NCBI RefSeq assembly: GCF_013362995.1
Contig: NZ_JABWDV010000467.1
Coordinates: 1-33,657 of the forward strand
DNA: 33,657 nucleotides
Source of the DNA: Streptomyces sp. TRM64462
GTDB lineage: Bacteria; Actinomycetota; Actinomycetes; Streptomycetales; Streptomycetaceae
Direction: 5' to 3'
Part shown: one piece after another, positions 17,744 to 26,252 of the stretch
Layout: every line of letters starts with the position of its first letter
Numbering within the stretch: position 1 is the first letter of the stretch
The notes under the pieces: model-generated
Told to the model about the DNA's origin: nothing
Seen by the model: only the letters and a program-made list of their open reading frames with translations
Database searches by the model: none
Translations under genes and position numbers: made by a program

Positions 17744-18898
17744 TCACACGCGGGCCCACGCCTCCAGCGCGAGGCCCGGGCCGCTCCGCTGCCGTGCCAC
17801 CCGCAGCGTGCCGTCGGCGCCGAACACCGCGAGGACCACCCGGCCGCGCCCGTCGAGGGCCAGCGCCGGCGCGCCCACGCAGCGCTCGCCCGTCACCGCC
17901 CACTCGGCGGCCGCCGACTCCTCCTCCGTGGCGTACACGGCGAGCGCGGGCCGCCCCGTCGCGGCGTCGCGGCGGGCGAGGACCGTGCAGTCCCGGCCGT
18001 CCACCGGCGTCCGCAGCGCGGCCACCGGCCCCGTACCGCCTCCGCCACCCACCGCGCCCGGCCCGCCGGCCGCGGAAGCCGCAGCAGCCGCGGCGGACGA
18101 CGGGCGCCAGGCGCGGACCGTACCGTCCTGCGCGTCGAGCCAGAAGTGCGTGAGCCGCCCGGGCGCCGTCTGCTCGGCGCACAGCGACGACGGCTCGGCC
18201 CGGGTCTCCAGGTCCGCGGCACGTACGAACTTCACGCCGACCTCGGTCTGCTCCCAGCGCAGCAGCCGGTCCTCCGTCACCGCGACGACCTCCATGAGCC
18301 CCTCCGCGGTGACCGACGCGGAGATCGCGCCGAGCACACCGGAGCCCTTCAGGTCGGCCCACCGGTTCCACTTGCCCGACGCCACCTGGGCGCGGCCGGA
18401 GATCCCGCCGCCCGCGTTCCGCACGAACACGTGCAGCGACCCGGTCGAGTCGACGACCGCCGACGGCAGGCCGATCTGCGCCGCCAGGTCCGGCCGGTCC
18501 GCGTACGGCGAGCCCACCGGCACCCAGTCGCGCACCGCGAGCCCGGACTGGTACTGCAGCGCGTACACCACCTCGGTGGCCGTGGACGTACGGCGCAGCC
18601 CCACCAGGTGGACGTAGCCGTCAGCGCCCTGGGCTATGGACAGGTACGGCAGCACCCCGGGCGCCGGGATGTGCACCGGCCCCGACCACTCGGGCCCGCC
18701 GACCCGGGTCTCGGTCCAGCGCAGCACGCCGCCGGAGACCGGCGCGTACGCCGTGAGCCTGCCGTCCTTGCCGCGGACCAGCCAGCCGGTGGTGGGCGGC
18801 ACCGACGGATCGGCGGCGGCCGCCACCGGCAACGCGACCCCCCGGGGTGCGGGCTCGTCTGCTGGACGTTTGGCCTTCCGCGCGGACCACACCGCCAT
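17744..18898 (-). CDS. Unrecognised beta-propeller-like protein
   Basis: A 384-residue protein with no signal peptide or membrane segment. I do not recognise the family. It is built from about 50-residue units, each with a short loop followed by beta strands: GWLVRGKDGRLTAYAP, GYVHLVGLRR, SAVVDSTGSLHVFVRNAGGG, LMEVVAVTEDRLLRWEQ, THFWLDAQDGTVRAW and ALALDGRGRVVLAVFGADG. The DGRLxVF-type pattern resembles PLL/tectonin-like sugar-binding propellers. An Ala then Gly-rich linker (SSAAAAAASAAGG, GGGGG) splits the repeats near residue 275-300. It is a single minus-strand gene between plus-strand glycan genes, with GGGAAGG upstream of ATG 18898. A glycan-binding role is inference from fold and setting only. 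Confidence 0.75.
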   Translation of the reverse strand: MAVWSARKAKRPADEPAPRGVALPVAAAADPSVPPTTGWLVRGKDGRLTAYAPVSGGVLRWTETRVGGPEWSGPVHIPAPGVLPYLSIAQGADGYVHLVGLRRTSTATEVVYALQYQSGLAVRDWVPVGSPYADRPDLAAQIGLPSAVVDSTGSLHVFVRNAGGGISGRAQVASGKWNRWADLKGSGVLGAISASVTAEGLMEVVAVTEDRLLRWEQTEVGVKFVRAADLETRAEPSSLCAEQTAPGRLTHFWLDAQDGTVRAWRPSSAAAAAASAAGGPGAVGGGGGTGPVAALRTPVDGRDCTVLARRDAATGRPALAVYATEEESAAAEWAVTGERCVGAPALALDGRGRVVLAVFGADGTLRVARQRSGPGLALEAWARV

Positions 18899-19059
18899 GG
18901 CTCACCGCCGACCTTCCCTGGACCCGTTGCTGGACGCCGCCATTTTGGCAGGTGGACCAGGGTGCTCGGGCACCGCCCGAAACGGCGGTAACCGGCCCGG
19001 AGTGGCACGCTTCACCGGATCGGGGGCCGAGGGTGTCCAGGGGTGTCCGAGCCATTGCC

Positions 19060-19065
19060 TACGAT
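19060..19065 (+). promoter_or_regulatory. Candidate -10 element for the 2-epimerase gene
   Basis: TACGAT fits TANNNT and would give a leader of about 44 bases before GTG 19116. The whole 217-base gap (18899-19115) must also carry the divergent start for the propeller-like gene, for which nothing clear is seen. Confidence 0.3.
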
Positions 19066-19115
19066 GGCGGGGCACGTCCCCCCTCATCGACGCCCCAGCA
19101 GAAGAAGAGCCCTCA

Positions 19116-20219
19116 GTGAAAGTCATCAGCATCGTCGGCGCCCGTCCCCAATTGGTGAAACTCGCCCCGATCGCGGCCGCGTTCGCCGGGACCGAGCACG
19201 AGCACGTCATCGTGCACACCGGACAGCACTACGACGCGGACCTCTCCGACGTCTTCTTCGACGGTCTGGGCATCCCGGACCCGGACGTCCACCTGGGCGT
19301 CGGCTCCGGCAGCCACGGCGCGCAGACCGGTGCGGTGCTGAGCGCCCTCGACCCGGTCCTGGAGCGCGAGCGGCCCGACTGGGTGCTGGTCTACGGCGAC
19401 ACCAACTCGACCATCGCCGGTGCGCTGTCCGCCGTGAAGATGCACCTGCCGGTGGCTCACCTGGAGGCGGGTCTGCGCTCCTTCAACCGGCGCATGCCGG
19501 AGGAGCACAACCGGGTCCTCACCGACCACTGCGCCGACGTGCTCCTCGCGCCGACCGAGGAGGCCATGCGCCACCTCGCCGCCGAGGGCCTGGCGGACCG
19601 CGCGGTCCTCGCGGGCGACGTGATGGTCGACATCTGCCTGCGCATCCGCGACGCCGTGCTCGCCGGTGAGCACGCCGCGCCCGCGCTGCCCGAGGGCATC
19701 GACCCGGAGAAGCCGTTCCTGCTGGCCACGCTGCACCGGCCGGACAACACCGACGACCCCGAGCGGCTCGCCGCGATCGTCGACGCGCTGGCCGGGCTCC
19801 CGCTGCCGGTCGCGCTGCTCGCCCACCCGCGGCTGGTCGCCCGTGCCAAGGAGCACGGCATCGAGCTGGCCAAGGGCGCGATCCACGTCGGCCGTCCGCT
19901 GCCCTACGCGGGCCTGGTCGCCGCCGTGCTGGCCTCCTCCGGTGTGGTCACCGACTCCGGCGGCCTGCAGAAGGAGGCGTTCCTGCTGGAGCGCATCACC
20001 ACCACGATCCGGCCGGAGACGGAGTGGGTGGAAACCGTGGACACCGGGTGGAACGTCCTTGTTCCCGACCCGCACACCCTGCCCGCCGACAAGTGGGCCG
20101 CCACGGTCACCCGCGACGTGCCGACGGCCGACCCGGGGACGCCGTACGGCGACGGGCAGGCCGCGCGGAACGTTGTCCGGATCATGGAAGAGTGGAAGGG
20201 AGGCCGCCGGCACGCGTGA
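19116..20219 (+). CDS. wecB: Non-hydrolysing UDP-GlcNAc-type 2-epimerase (WecB/WbpI-like)
   Basis: A 367-residue GT-B-fold epimerase, normal length for the family. Motifs: GARPQLVKLAPI at the start, HTGQHYDADLSDVFF, VYGDTNSTIAGAL, HLEAGLRSFNRRMPEEHNR, LLATLHRPDNTD, VVTDSGGLQKEAFLL and a closing TEWVET. Such enzymes invert C2 of UDP-HexNAc sugars through UDP elimination and re-addition. WecB acts on UDP-GlcNAc, WbpI on UDP-2,3-diacetamido-glucuronate; sequence reading alone does not separate them, but the surrounding WbpA/B/D/E-like genes favour the WbpI role. GTG 19116 is chosen because the fold begins KVISIVGARPQ immediately after it and a purine-rich AGAAGAAGAG lies upstream. The next gene follows after 63 bases. 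Confidence 0.9.
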   Translation: MKVISIVGARPQLVKLAPIAAAFAGTEHEHVIVHTGQHYDADLSDVFFDGLGIPDPDVHLGVGSGSHGAQTGAVLSALDPVLERERPDWVLVYGDTNSTIAGALSAVKMHLPVAHLEAGLRSFNRRMPEEHNRVLTDHCADVLLAPTEEAMRHLAAEGLADRAVLAGDVMVDICLRIRDAVLAGEHAAPALPEGIDPEKPFLLATLHRPDNTDDPERLAAIVDALAGLPLPVALLAHPRLVARAKEHGIELAKGAIHVGRPLPYAGLVAAVLASSGVVTDSGGLQKEAFLLERITTTIRPETEWVETVDTGWNVLVPDPHTLPADKWAATVTRDVPTADPGTPYGDGQAARNVVRIMEEWKGGRRHA

Positions 20220-20268
20220 GGCGGACAGGCCCCCTCATTGGGGTGCCAACCCGTACACGTCACCGTGC

Positions 20269-20274
20269 TAGCGT
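20269..20274 (+). promoter_or_regulatory. Candidate -10 for a possibly leaderless message
   Basis: TAGCGT lies 8 bases before ATG 20283, and no clear ribosome site precedes that ATG. This is the arrangement seen for leaderless Streptomyces messages that start at the A of AUG. There is no good -35 at the usual distance. Confidence 0.3.
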
Positions 20275-20282
20275 CACCGGTT

Positions 20283-21719
20283 ATGTCAGCGTCAGCGTCT
20301 CCCGGATCCGGGCTGCCCGCGTCGGGCGATCGGCCCCATGTGATCTACCTCGCCATCGGATTCCCGCCGGCTGCCAAGAGCTGCGCGTACCGCATGCGCG
20401 AGACCGCGAACCAGTTCGTCAACCAGGGCTGGGACGTCACGGTCGTCACCATCGCGCAGGAGTCCTGGGAGCGGGACTCCGGCGTCGACCTCACGCTCCT
20501 GGAGCAGGTCGACCCGAAGGTGAACATTGTCGAACTGCCGCTGGCGCGCGAGGACCTGGAGACGGACATCCGCCTCTACGACGAGGCCCGCGCCCTCAAC
20601 CCCAACAGCTGGGTGGCCGCGCTGCGCCGCCGTCAGATGAAGCCGTTCCCTGAGCCCAACTTCGGTGACTGGCGGGAGGACCTGGAGCAGGCCGTCCTCC
20701 GCGTCCACCGGCAGCGTCCGGCGGATCTGCTGCTCGCGAGCTGCGTCCCGTATGTGAACCTCGCCGCGGCGTGGAAGCTGTGGGAGGAGGCGAAGGTCCC
20801 GTACGCCGTGGACTTCCGCGACGGCTGGTCCATCGACGTGATCGACGGCGTCGAGGCGTTCTCGCGGGACTCGGACGAGGGCCGCTGGGAGCAGAAGATC
20901 CTGGACAACGCGCTCTCGCTGTGGGTCGTGAACGACCCCATCGCCGAGCACTACCGCAAGCGCTACCCGGACTTCGCCGACCGCGTCCACGTCGTGCGCA
21001 ACGGCTACGACGCGGACAGCTCCCCGGGCCGCGTCCACCGCACCGACCCCGAGGCCGGTCTGGTCTTCGGCTACCTCGGCACGGTCAACTTCACCGCGCA
21101 GCACCTGGAGACGGTGCTCGCCGCGTGGAAGGCGGCCCGCGAGAAGGAGCCGCTGCTCGCCAACGCCCGCTTCGAGGTGCGCGGCCACATCGGCAACGGC
21201 TCCGGCCGCGAGGCCAACCGGCACGCCGAGATCCTCAAGCAGGCCGAGGCCGACGGCGTGTTCTTCGGCGGCCCCGCCGCCAAGGCCGAGGTCGCCTCGG
21301 TGTACGCCGGGTGGGACGCGATGGTCCTCATCCTCATCGGCGGCCGCTACGTCACCTCGGGCAAGGTGTACGAGTACATGGCGACCGGCCTGCCGATCGT
21401 GTCGGCGCACGTCGTCGAGCACGACGCCTCCAACGTGCTGAAGGGCCACCCGCTGTGGACCGGCGCCGTCGGCATCGACGAGGAGAAGCTCACCGAGTCG
21501 TTCGTGCGGGCCGCGCACATGGCGGTCGAGACGAGCGACGAGGTGCACGCGGAGGCCATGGCGCACGCCGACCAGTTCACGCGTGAGGCGTTGATGAGCG
21601 TCGCCGTGAAGAACCTCGTCGACGACGTCACCGCCCTGCGGGCCGCGCGGGAGAACGCCGCGGCCGACGTCTCCTCTCGTACCGACAGCCCGTCCGTCGC
21701 CGAAGGATCCTCGCTGTGA
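20283..21719 (+). CDS. GT4-like glycosyltransferase
   Basis: A 478-residue GT-B glycosyltransferase without membrane segments. The N-terminal half starts HVIYLAIGFPPAAKS and has DLLLASCVPYVNLAAAWKL and VPYAVDFRDGW, as in GT4 enzymes. The C-terminal donor half has VFGYLGTVNFTAQHLE, VRGHIGNGSG, GVFFGGPAAKAEVASVYAGW and the donor-binding stretch SGKVYEYMATGLPIVSA, where the E of the K-x-YEYMA motif corresponds to the usual EX7E position. Donor and acceptor cannot be told. ATG 20283 is chosen as the first Met that leaves a short disordered leader; an earlier in-frame codon at 20238 is less likely. Its stop overlaps the next start by four bases (GTGA), so the two are translationally coupled and probably act in the same polymer. 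Confidence 0.85.
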   Translation: MSASASPGSGLPASGDRPHVIYLAIGFPPAAKSCAYRMRETANQFVNQGWDVTVVTIAQESWERDSGVDLTLLEQVDPKVNIVELPLAREDLETDIRLYDEARALNPNSWVAALRRRQMKPFPEPNFGDWREDLEQAVLRVHRQRPADLLLASCVPYVNLAAAWKLWEEAKVPYAVDFRDGWSIDVIDGVEAFSRDSDEGRWEQKILDNALSLWVVNDPIAEHYRKRYPDFADRVHVVRNGYDADSSPGRVHRTDPEAGLVFGYLGTVNFTAQHLETVLAAWKAAREKEPLLANARFEVRGHIGNGSGREANRHAEILKQAEADGVFFGGPAAKAEVASVYAGWDAMVLILIGGRYVTSGKVYEYMATGLPIVSAHVVEHDASNVLKGHPLWTGAVGIDEEKLTESFVRAAHMAVETSDEVHAEAMAHADQFTREALMSVAVKNLVDDVTALRAARENAAADVSSRTDSPSVAEGSSL

Positions 21720-23851
21720 CCCGCGTCCTGTTCATCGCCAGCGCCAAGCCCCAGCTGGGCGTGTTCAAAGACTCGGTGCGCAAGTTCCGCGCGCAGGGCG
21801 CCCAGACGTTCCTGGCCGGCACGTTCCACCTGGAGTCCAACGCCGAGGAGCTGGCCGCCATCGAGCTGGACGGCACGCACCAGCTGCCGCGCAGCCTGGC
21901 GTTCCGCTCGGCGGCCGTGCGCCGCAAGGCCAGCAAGTCGCCGCTCGGCATGCGCGTGTGGCTCCAGTCGAAGCGCGACGGCTGGCTGCGCCAGGAGGCC
22001 CGGCGCGCCGACGTGCTGGTCGCCCTCGACCCGGGCGCCGTGTACACGGTGTGGCGGCTCGCCCAGCACTACCGCGTCGACGAGGCCCACTTCGGCATCG
22101 CCCCGGCCCTGAAGGCCGTCGGCAGGCTCAAGGGCAAGGGCGCCACGGGGGTGCAGCGCGGTGTGCTGCCGCCGCTGGACGTCGTCAAGCGCGATGTGAA
22201 GCGGTCCGTGGACGGGCTGCCGGCCGCGGTGATGCGCCGTGCCACGGCCCGCCCGGTCATGCGTTCCGCCGTCGGCGCCCGGATGTGGCGTACGGCGGTC
22301 ACGGCGCCGGGCGTGCCCGCCAAGGTCCGTATCGCCACGTCGCGTTATGTCGCCGAGGGCATGCAGTGGGCGGGCCGTACGAGCGGTGCCGCCATCGCGC
22401 TCGCGGCGGCCGCGTCGAAGATCCCCGACCAGGGGCTGCGGGCGCAGCTCCTCGACGAGGCCGTGATGAAGGAGCTCGCGCGGGGCATCAACCCGCGTGA
22501 CCTCGGCAAGGCGGTCTCCGCCCAGCTGGCGCACGCGGACAGCCGGTTCGCGGCGGGTGACCACGCCAAGGCGGCGACGGCCCTGGACCGTGCGCTGTTC
22601 CTGGCGTTCCACCGGGTGCTGCACATCGACCAGCTGTCGTCGCCGCTCGCGAAGGACGCCGAGGCGTTCGTCACGCCGCTGTACCGGTCGCCGGCCGTGC
22701 AGGCGCTGACCCGCTCGCAGGGCAGGAAGTCCCCGGCCGCCCCGGCCCCGAAGGACCGCCCGCTGCGGCTGCTGGTCACCACCAGCGCCAACGCGAACTT
22801 CCTGGGCCACATCCTGGACCGCTACGGCGACCACCCGGACGTGGAGCTGCGGTTCCTGGACCTGGCCACGCAGAAGGCGCTGAAGCGGATCGCGTGGGCG
22901 GGCCGCCGGGTGCTGGAGGACCGGCTCGCGGGCGGCACCAGCGACTACCAGGAAGAGGTGGAGCGGCTCATGCGGCCCTACCTCGACTGGGCGGACACGG
23001 TGTTCGTCGACTGGGCGGTGGGCCCCGCCGCGATGCTGACCACGATCGACCCGGGCACCGCCCGGATCGTCGTACGGCTGCACAGCTACGAGGCGTTCAC
23101 ACGCTGGCCGCACATGACGGACTTCTCGCGGATCGACGACCTGATCTACGTGGCCCCGCACGTGCGGGACCTCGTCGAGTCGCTGGTGCCGCAGCTCCGC
23201 GGCGAGCACGCGCCCCGTACGCACCTCCTCGACAACGCCATGGACCTGGCGGGCTTCGCGCGCCCCAAGCCGGCGGAGGCCCGGTTCAACCTGGGCCTGG
23301 TCGGAATAAGCCAGGTCGCCAAGGACCCGCTGTGGGCCGTGGACGTGCTCAAGCGGGTACGGCAGCACGACGAGCGCTACCGGCTGCTGCTGGTCGGCGG
23401 CGACATGAACGGCAAGACGAGCCGCGCCACGCACGACTACCTGCGGCAGTTCCGCAAGGAGCTCAAGCCGCTGATCGAGGAGGGCGCGGTCGTGAAGCTC
23501 GGCCCGACGGACGACGTGCCGTCGGCGCTGACCGACATCGGCGTCATCCTGTCGTCGTCCGTCCGTGAGGGCTGCCACGTCGGCCTCATGGAGGGCGCCG
23601 CCAGCGCCGCCGTACCCGTCTCGCGTGACTGGCCGTTCTACGCGGGCAAGCCGAACAGCGCCCGCACGCTCTACCCGGAGGGCTGGGTCGTCGGTTCCGC
23701 CGAGGAGGCTGCGCGGCGCATCCTGGAGACCACGGCCACGGAGCAGTCCTGGCGCGAGGCCGGCAAGCTGGCCTCCGAGCACGCCCTGTCGGCGTGGGAC
23801 TGGCCGGTCGTCAGCAAGCAGTTCGACGACCTGTTCCTGGGCGAACGGTAG
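21716..23851 (+). CDS. Large two-part glycosyltransferase (GT-B type)
   Basis: A 711-residue protein starting at a GTG that overlaps the previous stop. Residues 1-130 (TRVLFIASAKPQLGVFKDS, DVLVALDPGAVYTVWRLA) look like a first nucleotide-fold domain. A helical, basic stretch follows (about 130-340). From about 345 (RPLRLLVTTSANANFLGH) a full GT-B unit follows: DTVFVDWAVGPAAMLTT, RIVVRLHSYEAFTRWPH, YVAPHVRDLVESLVP, YRLLLVGGDMNG and VILSSSVREGCHVGLMEGAA, the last being the donor-site acidic motif. The duplicated N-terminal part is unusual and may be a second, degenerate glycosyltransferase unit or a partner-binding module. It ends in front of a strong hairpin and converges on galE. Confidence 0.8.
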   Translation: MTRVLFIASAKPQLGVFKDSVRKFRAQGAQTFLAGTFHLESNAEELAAIELDGTHQLPRSLAFRSAAVRRKASKSPLGMRVWLQSKRDGWLRQEARRADVLVALDPGAVYTVWRLAQHYRVDEAHFGIAPALKAVGRLKGKGATGVQRGVLPPLDVVKRDVKRSVDGLPAAVMRRATARPVMRSAVGARMWRTAVTAPGVPAKVRIATSRYVAEGMQWAGRTSGAAIALAAAASKIPDQGLRAQLLDEAVMKELARGINPRDLGKAVSAQLAHADSRFAAGDHAKAATALDRALFLAFHRVLHIDQLSSPLAKDAEAFVTPLYRSPAVQALTRSQGRKSPAAPAPKDRPLRLLVTTSANANFLGHILDRYGDHPDVELRFLDLATQKALKRIAWAGRRVLEDRLAGGTSDYQEEVERLMRPYLDWADTVFVDWAVGPAAMLTTIDPGTARIVVRLHSYEAFTRWPHMTDFSRIDDLIYVAPHVRDLVESLVPQLRGEHAPRTHLLDNAMDLAGFARPKPAEARFNLGLVGISQVAKDPLWAVDVLKRVRQHDERYRLLLVGGDMNGKTSRATHDYLRQFRKELKPLIEEGAVVKLGPTDDVPSALTDIGVILSSSVREGCHVGLMEGAASAAVPVSRDWPFYAGKPNSARTLYPEGWVVGSAEEAARRILETTATEQSWREAGKLASEHALSAWDWPVVSKQFDDLFLGER

Positions 23852-23862
23852 GAGAAGCCGGA

Positions 23863-23901
23863 ACGCGAAGGGCCCCGGACGATGTCCGGGGCCCTTCGCG
23901 T
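23863..23901. terminator. Bidirectional hairpin between convergent glycan operons
   Basis: A perfect stem of 18 bp (23863-23880 with 23884-23901) and a 3-base loop, 11 bases after the plus-strand glycosyltransferase and 11 bases beyond the galE stop. Confidence 0.85.
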
Positions 23902-23912
23902 GGTGCGTACGG

Positions 23913-24884
23913 TCAGTTCGGGTGGCGGAGCTGCCAGCCCGACCAGGCCGACTCGACCATCTCGCGTACATCGTGGCGGGCCGTCCAGCCGAGCTCCTCG
24001 CGGATCAGGTCCGCGGACGCGACGACACGGGCCGGGTCGCCGGGGCGGCGCGAGGTGACCTCGGGGGCGGCGTCGGTGTGGCCGGTGACGTCCTTGATGA
24101 TGCCGACCATCTCCGTCACCGAGACGCCCTCGCCCCGGCCGATGTTCAGCACCAGCGACGCCCCCGGATCCGCCGCGAGCCGGCGGGCGGCCGCGACGTG
24201 CGCGGACGCGATGTCCTCGACGTGGATGTAGTCGCGGACGCAGGTGCCGTCCGGCGTCGGGTAGTCGTCGCCGAAGACCCGCGGCGCCTCACCGGCCGTG
24301 AGCCGCTCGAAGACCATCGGGACCAGGTTGAACACGCCGTCGTCGGCGAGCTCCGGGCTCGCCGCGCCCGCCACGTTGAAGTAGCGCAGCGACGCGGTCG
24401 CCATGCCGTGCGTACGGCCGACGGCGCTCGCCATCCACTCCCCCGCGAGCTTCGTCTCGCCGTACGGGTTGATCGGCGAGCACGGCGTCTTCTCGGTGAC
24501 GAGGTCCACGTCGGGCATGCCGTACACGGCGGCCGACGACGAGAACAGGAAGCGGGTGACACCGGCCGCGACGGCCGCGTCGAGGAGGACCCGCATGCCC
24601 TCCACGTTCTCGCGGTAGTAGTACAGCGGCTTCGCGACGGACTCGGCGACCTGCTTCTTGCCCGCGATGTGCACGATGCCGGTGACGGCGTGCTCGCGCA
24701 GAACGCGGTCGAGGAACTCCCGGTCCAGGACGGTGCCGGTCTCCAGCGGGACGCCGGCGGGCAGCCGGTCGGCGCGCCCGGTGCTCAGGTCGTCCACGAC
24801 GACGACGCGCTCGCCGCCTTCGGTCATCGCCTTCACGACGTGCGAGCCGATGAATCCGGCGCCGCCGGTGATCATCCAGGTCAT
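23913..24884 (-). CDS. galE: UDP-glucose 4-epimerase family (GalE-like)
   Basis: A 323-residue extended short-chain dehydrogenase. It has the NAD-binding GGAGFIGSHV at the start, VVVVDDLSTG after strand 2, SSSAAVYG, and the catalytic NPYGETK (Tyr141, Lys145). YFNVAGA and DGTCVRDYIHVEDIA are standard GalE segments. It interconverts UDP-glucose and UDP-galactose, or the N-acetyl forms, using bound NAD. It is the last gene of the minus-strand run, 84 bases after the dehydrogenase gene, with an excellent ribosome site (AGGAGGG) before ATG 24884. In this setting it would supply UDP-Gal or UDP-GalNAc for the polymer. Confidence 0.92.
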   Translation of the reverse strand: MTWMITGGAGFIGSHVVKAMTEGGERVVVVDDLSTGRADRLPAGVPLETGTVLDREFLDRVLREHAVTGIVHIAGKKQVAESVAKPLYYYRENVEGMRVLLDAAVAAGVTRFLFSSSAAVYGMPDVDLVTEKTPCSPINPYGETKLAGEWMASAVGRTHGMATASLRYFNVAGAASPELADDGVFNLVPMVFERLTAGEAPRVFGDDYPTPDGTCVRDYIHVEDIASAHVAAARRLAADPGASLVLNIGRGEGVSVTEMVGIIKDVTGHTDAAPEVTSRRPGDPARVVASADLIREELGWTARHDVREMVESAWSGWQLRHPN

Positions 24885-24905
24885 GGGGATCCCTCCTGCG
24901 GGTCG

Positions 24906-24933
24906 GCCCCGCCCCGCCGGGTGGGGGCGGGGC
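24906..24933 (-). other. Intercistronic GC hairpin
   Basis: A perfect 10-bp stem (24906-24915 with 24924-24933) with an 8-base loop in the 84-base gap between the dehydrogenase and galE. It has no U-tract, so it may be an attenuator, an mRNA stabiliser or chance in GC-rich sequence. Confidence 0.4.
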
Positions 24934-24968
24934 AGGGCCTTGGTGTCGGTGCCTGCGGGCAGGCCGGG

Positions 24969-26252
24969 TCAGCCGCCGATGACGACGCGGCGGACGCCTT
25001 CCCAGCGGGCCGGGTCGGTGGTGCGGCGGCCGTCGACCAGGACCTTCACGTCCGGCAGGTCGGAGGCGGCCAGCTCGCGGTACTCGGCGTGGTCGGCCTG
25101 GAGGATCGCCGCGGTGACGGTCTCGCCCCGGTGCGGGGTGAGGCCGTGGGCGGCGAGCTCCTCGTCCGTGTACATGGGGTCGGAGACGTACGGGACGGCG
25201 CCGCGCGCCTTGAGCGCCTCGACGGTCGGGAAGACGCCGGAGAACGCGGTCTCCTTGACGCCGCCGCGGTAGGCGGCGCCCAGCACCAGCACGCCCACGT
25301 CCTTCAGGTCGCCGTAGGCGGCGGCCAGCAGGTCGACGGCGTAGTCCGGCATCGCGGCGTTGGCCTCGCGGGCCGAGCGGACGACGGTGGCCTCCGGGTC
25401 GTTCCACAGGTACATCCGCGGGTAGATCGGGATGCAGTGGCCGCCGACGGCGATGCCCGGCTGGTGGATGTGGCTGTAGGGCTGCGAGTTGCAGGCCTCG
25501 ATGACCTTCTTGACGTCGATGCCGTTCTTGTCGGCGAACCGGGCGAACTGGTTCGCCAGGCCGATGTTGACGTCGCGGTAGGTGGTCTCGGCGAGCTTGG
25601 CCAGCTCGGACGCCTCGGCGGTGCCCAGGTCCCACACGCCGTTGGGCTGCGGCAGGTCGGCGCGCTCGTCGAAGTCGAGGACCTGCTCGTAGAACTCGAC
25701 ACCGCGGCGGGTCGACGCCTCGTCGATGCCGCCGACGAGCTTCGGGTAGCGGCGCAGGTCGGCGAAGACGCGGCCGGTGAGGACGCGCTCCGGCGAGAAC
25801 ACCAGGTGGAAGTCCTCGCCGGCGGTGAGGCCGGAGCCCTGCTCCAGCATCGGCGCCCAGCGGGTGCGGGTGGTGCCGACCGGGAGGGTCGTCTCGTACG
25901 AGACGAGCGTGCCCGGCTTGAGGCCCTTGGCGATGGCCTGCGTGGCGTTGTCCATCCAGCCGAAGTCGGGGGTGCCCTCGGCGTCCACGAACAGCGGCAC
26001 GACCACGACGACGGCCTCGGACCGCGCGACGGCCGCCGCGGTGTCGGTGGTCGCGGTGAGCAGCCCGGCGTCGACGGCCTTCTTGAGCTTGACGTCCAGG
26101 TCGTGCTCGCCGGGGAAGGGCTCGGTGCCGGCGTTGACCAGCTCGACGACCTTCTCGTTGACGTCGGCGCCGATGACCGTGTGGCCCTTGTCGGCGAACT
26201 GCACGGCGAGCGGCAGACCGATCTTGCCGAGCGCGACTACACAGATGTTCAT
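24969..26252 (-). CDS. UDP-HexNAc / nucleotide-sugar 6-dehydrogenase (WbpA/WecC-like)
   Basis: A 427-residue NAD-dependent dehydrogenase that oxidises C6 of a UDP-sugar to the uronate in two steps. N-terminal Rossmann motif ALGKIGLPLAVQFADKGH and GADVN; VVVVPLF; SYETTLPVGTTR; FSPERVLTGRVFADL; then AETTYRDVNIGLANQFARFA in the central helix and the catalytic Cys273 in GGHCIPIYPR. The C-terminal domain starts near VGVLVLGAAYRGGVKET. The GK-IGLPLA start and CIPIYPR segment suit the UDP-GlcNAc/ManNAc dehydrogenase group rather than UDP-glucose dehydrogenase, but UDP-glucose remains possible. The ATG overlaps the upstream glycosyltransferase stop (ATGA), so it is coupled to it. Confidence 0.88.
   Translation of the reverse strand: MNICVVALGKIGLPLAVQFADKGHTVIGADVNEKVVELVNAGTEPFPGEHDLDVKLKKAVDAGLLTATTDTAAAVARSEAVVVVVPLFVDAEGTPDFGWMDNATQAIAKGLKPGTLVSYETTLPVGTTRTRWAPMLEQGSGLTAGEDFHLVFSPERVLTGRVFADLRRYPKLVGGIDEASTRRGVEFYEQVLDFDERADLPQPNGVWDLGTAEASELAKLAETTYRDVNIGLANQFARFADKNGIDVKKVIEACNSQPYSHIHQPGIAVGGHCIPIYPRMYLWNDPEATVVRSAREANAAMPDYAVDLLAAAYGDLKDVGVLVLGAAYRGGVKETAFSGVFPTVEALKARGAVPYVSDPMYTDEELAAHGLTPHRGETVTAAILQADHAEYRELAASDLPDVKVLVDGRRTTDPARWEGVRRVVIGG

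Noticed and set aside
21347..23971. An 874-codon minus-strand open frame opposite the two glycosyltransferases
   Set aside because: Low-information composition typical of a GC-bias shadow, against clear glycosyltransferase motifs on the plus strand.
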